Below the pieces are notes generated by a model. That model was not told the DNA's origin. It saw only the letters and a list, made by a program, of their open reading frames with translations, and did no database searches. Both the position numbers and the translations under genes were made by a program. This document shows positions 5,150 through 10,033 of a stretch of 10,033 bases of DNA, in pieces (within the stretch, counting starts at the first letter, position 1; each line of letters begins with the position of its first letter). The DNA lies in contig DASZLR010000020.1 in assembly GCA_035552275.1 (NCBI GenBank), forward strand, positions 1 to 10,033, read 5' to 3'. The DNA comes from DASVLX01 sp035552275. Its GTDB lineage: Bacteria; Actinomycetota; Actinomycetes; Mycobacteriales; Pseudonocardiaceae.

Positions 5150-6880
5150 TCAACCGGCGATGAGTCGCGAGCGCACCTCGGGCGCGGCGGTCCGGCGAGC
5201 GTCGGCGGCCTGATCGTCGGGCTGGCTCTGCGAATCGCGTTCGGCCTCAACCCGCACGATGTACGCCTCGACCTCCTGCGCGACCCGCTTGTCGTCCCAG
5301 CCCAGCACTTTCGCCATCATCCGGGCGACCGGCAGCGCGCATTCCACGCCCCGATGCGGATATTCGATGGAGATCCGGGTGCGCCTGGTGAGCACGTCCT
5401 CCACATGCAGGGCGCCCTCGTGGCTGATCGAGTAGGCGACCTCCACCCACAGGTAGTCCGGCGCGCCGGGCACCGGCTTGAACAGCTCGCGATCCTCGTC
5501 GCCCAACGCCAGCACCTCATGGATCAAGCTGCCGTAGCGGTCCAGCAGATGCCGGACCCGGTACGGATGCAGGCCGTGTCGAGCCGCCAACTGGTCCGCC
5601 TGGTTGACCAGGGCGTGATAGCCGTCCGCGCCGAGCAGCGGCACCTGGTCGGTGATCGAGGGCTGCAACCGGCCGCGCAACTCGCCGCCGGCCGCGTCCA
5701 CCGCGTCGGCCGCCATCACCCGATAGGTGGTGTACTTGCCGCCCGCGATCGCGATCAGCCCCGGCGCGACCCTCGCCACCGCGTGCTCCCGCGACAGCTT
5801 CGAGGTGTCCTCGCTCTCCCCGGCCAGCAACGGCCGCAGCCCGGCGTAGACGCCCTCGATGTCGTCGTCGGTGAGCGGCGTGGCCAGCACCGCGTTGACG
5901 CGGTCCAGGATGTAGTCGATGTCGGCGCGGGTGGCCGCCGGATGAGCCAGGTCCAGCTCCCACGCGGTGTCGGTGGTGCCGATCAGCCAGTGGTTTCCCC
6001 ACGGCACCACGAACAGCACCGACTTCTCAGTGCGCAGCACCAGCCCGGACTCGCCGACGATCCGATCGCGCGGCACCACGATGTGCACGCCCTTGCTGGC
6101 CCGCACCCGGAACCGGCCCCGGCTGCCGGCCAACTTCTGCAGGTCGTCGGTCCACACGCCGGTGCAGTTGATCACCGCGCCGGCCAGCACCTCGCCCTCG
6201 CGGCCGTCCTCGACGTCCCGGATCCGCACCCCGGACACCCGATCGGCCTCCTTCAGAAACCCGACCACCTGCGTCGACGTCCGCACCACCGCGCCGTAGT
6301 GCGCGGCCGTGCGGGCGACGGTCAGGGTGTGCCGGGCGTCGTCGGCCTGCGCGTCGAAATACCGGATGCCGCCGACCAGCGAGTCACGCCGCAGCGCCGG
6401 AAACAGCCGCAGCGCACCCGCCCTGGTGAGGTGTCGCTGGCCGGGAACCGAACGCGCGCCACCCATCCGGTCGTACAGGAACAGACCGGCGGCGGTATAG
6501 GGACGCTCCCAGAACCGGTGCTTCAGCGGATACAGGAAGCTGACCGGCTTGACCAGATGCGGGGCGAGCCGGGTGAGCATCAGCTCCCGCTCCCGCAACG
6601 CCTCCCGGACCAGCCCGAACTCCAACTGCTCCAGGTAGCGCAGACCGCCGTGGAACAGCTTGCTGGACCGACTGGACGTGCCCGACGCCAGATCGCGCTG
6701 TTCGACCAGCGCGACCCGCAGCCCACGGGTGGCCGCGTCCAGCGCGGCGCCCGCGCCGACCACCCCGCCGCCGATCACCACCAGATCGAACTGCTCGGTC
6801 GTCAGCCGCTGCCAGGCCAGCTCCCGCTGCCCCGAACCGAGCCGATTGCCCAGCTCAGGCGGGGACGAGGGGCCCGTCAT
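5150..6880 (-). CDS. glpD: Aerobic glycerol-3-phosphate dehydrogenase
   Basis: This 576-residue FAD enzyme oxidises sn-glycerol 3-phosphate to dihydroxyacetone phosphate and passes electrons to the quinone pool at the cytoplasmic membrane (EC 1.1.5.3). The start is the ATG at 6878-6880, preceded on the minus strand by GGAGG with 6-base spacing. The frame stays open further upstream, but that stretch overlaps glpK and has no family similarity. Motifs: the FAD dinucleotide fold FDLVVIGGGVVGAG (31-44) with acidic E60, the GlpD signature GTSSRSSKLFHGGLRYL (67-83), SKGVHIV (262-268), GTTDT (301-305), LRPLL (348-352) and GGKYTTYR (380-387). A C-terminal DAO_C domain contains the EVAYSISHEGALHVEDVL segment. 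Length is close to that of mycobacterial GlpD2. It diverges from glpK and uses that enzyme's product. The last 30 or so residues are polar and variable. Confidence 0.95.
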   Translation of the reverse strand: MTGPSSPPELGNRLGSGQRELAWQRLTTEQFDLVVIGGGVVGAGAALDAATRGLRVALVEQRDLASGTSSRSSKLFHGGLRYLEQLEFGLVREALRERELMLTRLAPHLVKPVSFLYPLKHRFWERPYTAAGLFLYDRMGGARSVPGQRHLTRAGALRLFPALRRDSLVGGIRYFDAQADDARHTLTVARTAAHYGAVVRTSTQVVGFLKEADRVSGVRIRDVEDGREGEVLAGAVINCTGVWTDDLQKLAGSRGRFRVRASKGVHIVVPRDRIVGESGLVLRTEKSVLFVVPWGNHWLIGTTDTAWELDLAHPAATRADIDYILDRVNAVLATPLTDDDIEGVYAGLRPLLAGESEDTSKLSREHAVARVAPGLIAIAGGKYTTYRVMAADAVDAAGGELRGRLQPSITDQVPLLGADGYHALVNQADQLAARHGLHPYRVRHLLDRYGSLIHEVLALGDEDRELFKPVPGAPDYLWVEVAYSISHEGALHVEDVLTRRTRISIEYPHRGVECALPVARMMAKVLGWDDKRVAQEVEAYIVRVEAERDSQSQPDDQAADARRTAAPEVRSRLIAG

Positions 6881-6983
6881 CAATCGCCTCCCACGGGTGC
6901 TGAGTTCCGGCTGAATCCGCGCGGCCAACGCTACCCGCGTGCGCCTGCGCCAACGACCCGACCGGCCCTGGCACGCTGATCGC
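6881..6983. promoter_or_regulatory. Shared divergent glpD-glpK control region
   Basis: These 103 bases separate the two start codons and must hold both promoters. No clean -35/-10 pair is visible on either strand. GCCAACG occurs twice in direct orientation (6924-6930 and 6949-6955), 25 bases apart start to start, a possible but weak regulator site. The glpD ribosome site (GGAGG on the minus strand) is at its left end; glpK has no strong one. Confidence 0.5.
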
Positions 6984-8489
<1,506 letters not shown>

Positions 8490-9524
8490 TCAGGACATCG
8501 GCACCAGCCACACCGAGGCGGTATTGCCCGGACCCGCGGCCAGTGCGCTGACGAACGGGGTGAGCGAACCGCAGCCGGTGAATTGCGGAATGGTGTAATC
8601 GCCGGTCAGCGAGCCACCGTCGGTCAGCAAGAAATTGGCGCCGGATTTGACCACGATGTCGGCCGGCACGCCGGTCTGACAGGTGGTGGAACCGCTCAGC
8701 ACCGTCCTGCCCAGCACCGAAAGGCTGGTCAGCCGGATCGTGTCGGCCGAGTGGAATGTCGCCACCCCGCCGGAATACGTGCCGGTGGTCTTGCCGGCCG
8801 GAATGACCCGGACGGTCGCCGTACCCGAAATGAATCCGAACAGGTTGAACGGGACCGTGGTGTCCGCGAGTTTCAGATCTCCGGTGGAGTTCCCGGTCGC
8901 CGGATTGACGGCGATCGCGAGGCTGCCGGTGTTGTCACCGAAATGGGCGTCGGAGTTCAATGCCGCGATATGACTCGACGCGGTCACCCAGTAGTCGATC
9001 GAACTGGGCAGCGCCGGGGTCGTCGTGGTGGTCGTGGTGGACGACGACGTGGGCGGCGCACAGCTCTGGCTGGATGCGGTGTTCGGCTCCGGGCTCGGCC
9101 CGGTCGACGGTGCCGTGGACGGTGCCGTGGAGATCGTGGTCGGCTGGTCGCATCCGACGTTGAGCACGGTCGTCACAGGCTCGGTCCAGTTGGGGCCGCA
9201 ATCGACGGACAGCGTGTAGTAGCCGACCGTCGAGGTCGCGTCGCCGGTGCCACCGTAGATCGGGCCGATCGGACCCGAGCCGTCCGGTGTCAGGACGACC
9301 GGTCCGGCCAGGCCGGGCGAGTTGATGGTGAGGCTCGGCGCCGTGTCGTTGATGCAGTACGCCGAGATGGTGACCTGCGCGCCGGGCGCGACAGGATTGG
9401 GCGTTGCGGTGATGTACGGCGGTTCGGTCGCGTTCGCGGTGCCGGTGACCAGCACCAGCGCCGTTCCGGTCGCCACCGCTGCCGCCACTAACCCGGCGGC
9501 GAGTCTCAGTCGGTTGATCTTCAT
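8490..9524 (-). CDS. Secreted two-domain beta-rich protein, function unknown
   Basis: The protein has 344 residues from the ATG at 9522-9524, with GGGAGGGAG on the minus strand 6-7 bases before it. Residues 1-32 are a Sec signal peptide (KINRLR, hydrophobic core, ANA). Residues 33-125 look like one Ig-like beta domain: ITATPNPVAPGAQVTISAYC, then C109 and YYTLSVDCGPNW, ending NVGC at 125, with C57/C109 a likely disulfide pair. Residues 126-173 are a Ser/Thr/Pro linker with a seven-Thr run (163-169) and an STAP repeat. Residues 176-344 form a second beta-rich domain with two cysteines, ending near TIPQFTGCGSLTPFVSALAAGPGNTASVWLVP. No LPxTG-like signal, C-terminal membrane helix or basic tail is present, so the product is probably released or held non-covalently. 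I do not recognise a named family. A sortase gene lies upstream on the same strand, 121 bases away. Confidence 0.8.
   Translation of the reverse strand: MKINRLRLAAGLVAAAVATGTALVLVTGTANATEPPYITATPNPVAPGAQVTISAYCINDTAPSLTINSPGLAGPVVLTPDGSGPIGPIYGGTGDATSTVGYYTLSVDCGPNWTEPVTTVLNVGCDQPTTISTAPSTAPSTGPSPEPNTASSQSCAPPTSSSTTTTTTTPALPSSIDYWVTASSHIAALNSDAHFGDNTGSLAIAVNPATGNSTGDLKLADTTVPFNLFGFISGTATVRVIPAGKTTGTYSGGVATFHSADTIRLTSLSVLGRTVLSGSTTCQTGVPADIVVKSGANFLLTDGGSLTGDYTIPQFTGCGSLTPFVSALAAGPGNTASVWLVPMS
9106..9129 (-). repeat. Two-copy 12-bp tandem repeat in the linker of the secreted protein
   Basis: GACGGTGCCGTG occurs twice head to tail (9106-9117, 9118-9129). On the minus strand it encodes the STAPSTAPST part of the Ser/Thr/Pro linker. 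It keeps frame, so copy-number change would only alter linker length. Confidence 0.85.
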
Positions 9525-9543
9525 GACGGGCTCCCTCCCAAAA

Positions 9544-9562
9544 ATCCGGCTCCCTACCGGAT
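9544..9562 (-). terminator. Hairpin with T-tract in the leader of the secreted protein gene
   Basis: Read on the minus strand, ATCCGG and CCGGAT pair around the loop TAGGGAG and are followed at once by a run of T (bases 9545 down to 9541), the form of a short intrinsic terminator. It lies about 84 bases after the sortase stop and 19 bases before the next start codon. It could end sortase transcripts, or act as a leader hairpin, since the loop resembles the GGGAGGGAG ribosome site just downstream. The stem has only six pairs. Confidence 0.4.
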
Positions 9563-9645
9563 GCTGGGGAGACGCCGATCATGCCCCGGAGGTTGCCGTG
9601 AACAACAAACGGAACCGATTCCGATCTCGTTAACAGTTTCCGACG

Positions 9646-10033
9646 TTACAACTTCTTGGCGTAAACGATGACGTTGTCCACATAACTGCGCTCCGCGCGG
9701 TTGAACGAGCCACCACAGGTGATCAGCCGCAGCTCCGGATCGGTGGTGTTGCCATACCCCTGATCCGTCGGGAACGCCGTCTTGGGCACCTGCTGCACGC
9801 TGGTCACCGCGAAGGTGACCATGCTGCCGTCCTGCCGAGTCACCACGATCTGATCGCCGGCCACCAGTTCGTGCAGCCGGTAGAAGATGCCGATCTGCCT
9901 GTCGCCGTCGACATGGCCGAGGATCACCGCCGGCCCGATCTCGCCGGGCGTGGGGCCGTCGAACCAACCACCGACACCGGAATCGAGCGGACCATGCCCG
10001 CCGCGGACGTCGAGGCGGACGTGACCGTCGAGC
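9646..10033 (-). CDS. Class E/F-type sortase, C-terminal part (5' end off the window)
   Basis: The frame is open to the window edge, so the start and N-terminal membrane anchor are missing. About 128 residues are visible. They contain the sortase core: VGGWFDGPTPGEIGPAVILG, then the catalytic histidine in GHVDGD (codon 9913-9915), FYRLHELVAGDQIVV, the catalytic cysteine in LRLITCGG (codon 9715-9717), and the arginine in SFNRAERSYVDNVIV (codon 9697-9699). The GWFDGP.PGEIGPAVI.GHVD opening and the FNR after TCGG are typical of the actinobacterial sortases labelled class E or F. Sortases are membrane-anchored transpeptidases outside the cell that cut a C-terminal signal and join the protein to the wall. 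The in-frame GTG at 9925-9927 falls inside the domain and is not a real start. No substrate with a sorting signal is present in the window. Confidence 0.88.
   Translation of the reverse strand, partial: LDGHVRLDVRGGHGPLDSGVGGWFDGPTPGEIGPAVILGHVDGDRQIGIFYRLHELVAGDQIVVTRQDGSMVTFAVTSVQQVPKTAFPTDQGYGNTTDPELRLITCGGSFNRAERSYVDNVIVYAKKL

Noticed and set aside
3957..5153. Minus-strand open frame opposite the copper monooxygenase-like gene
   Set aside because: His/Arg/Val-rich shadow, while the plus-strand frame has a signal peptide, promoter, ribosome site and metal ligands.
4931..6979. 682-residue plus-strand open frame opposite glpD
   Set aside because: Pure antisense shadow of an unmistakable GlpD; composition is Gln/Arg/Pro/His-rich with no domain.
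8583..9491. 302-residue plus-strand frame opposite the secreted protein
   Set aside because: Arg/Gly-rich shadow; the minus-strand frame has a signal peptide, linker and strong ribosome site.

Overview
The window looks like a chromosomal segment of a high-GC member of the Mycobacteriales, most likely Nocardia or a close relative. This rests on a type VII (ESX) secretion cassette with an EspG-type chaperone, a PPE/WXG-like substrate and a DUF3558 lipoprotein, a DUF5753/DUF397 regulator pair, frequent GTG starts, GTGA stop/start overlaps and consistently high GC. The genus is an inference.

Region 1 (1-661): the 3' part of a DUF5753-type XRE-family regulator runs off the left edge and is followed, with a 4-base overlap, by a 57-residue DUF397 protein. 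A hairpin-forming inverted repeat at 715-744 separates this pair from the next unit.

Region 2 (786-3934): four co-directional genes form a compact ESX-accessory unit. They are a 150-aa helical protein with WxG and YxxxE motifs (PE/WXG100-like), a 199-aa DUF3558 lipoprotein, a 435-aa PPE-like protein with a long Gly/Pro/Ala-rich tail, and a 255-aa EspG-family chaperone. The first three are joined by GTGA overlaps. No ESX core gene (EccB/C/D/E, MycP) is in the window, so the products would need machinery encoded elsewhere.

Region 3 (3935-5138): an AT-rich intergenic island with a good SigA-like promoter drives a secreted 324-aa protein. It carries what looks like the full copper-ligand set of the PHM/DBH copper monooxygenase fold. 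A perfect 19-bp stem-loop follows and lies between this gene and the convergent glpD.

Region 4 (5150-8489): divergent glpD (minus) and glpK (plus) share a 103-bp control region. Together they take glycerol through glycerol 3-phosphate to dihydroxyacetone phosphate.

Region 5 (8490-10033): on the minus strand, a class E/F-type sortase gene enters from the right edge, followed by a secreted two-domain protein with a Ser/Thr/Pro linker. The stop codon of the latter abuts the glpK stop with no intergenic base. The secreted protein has no recognisable sortase signal.

No tRNA, rRNA, CRISPR array, insertion sequence or integrase was seen.
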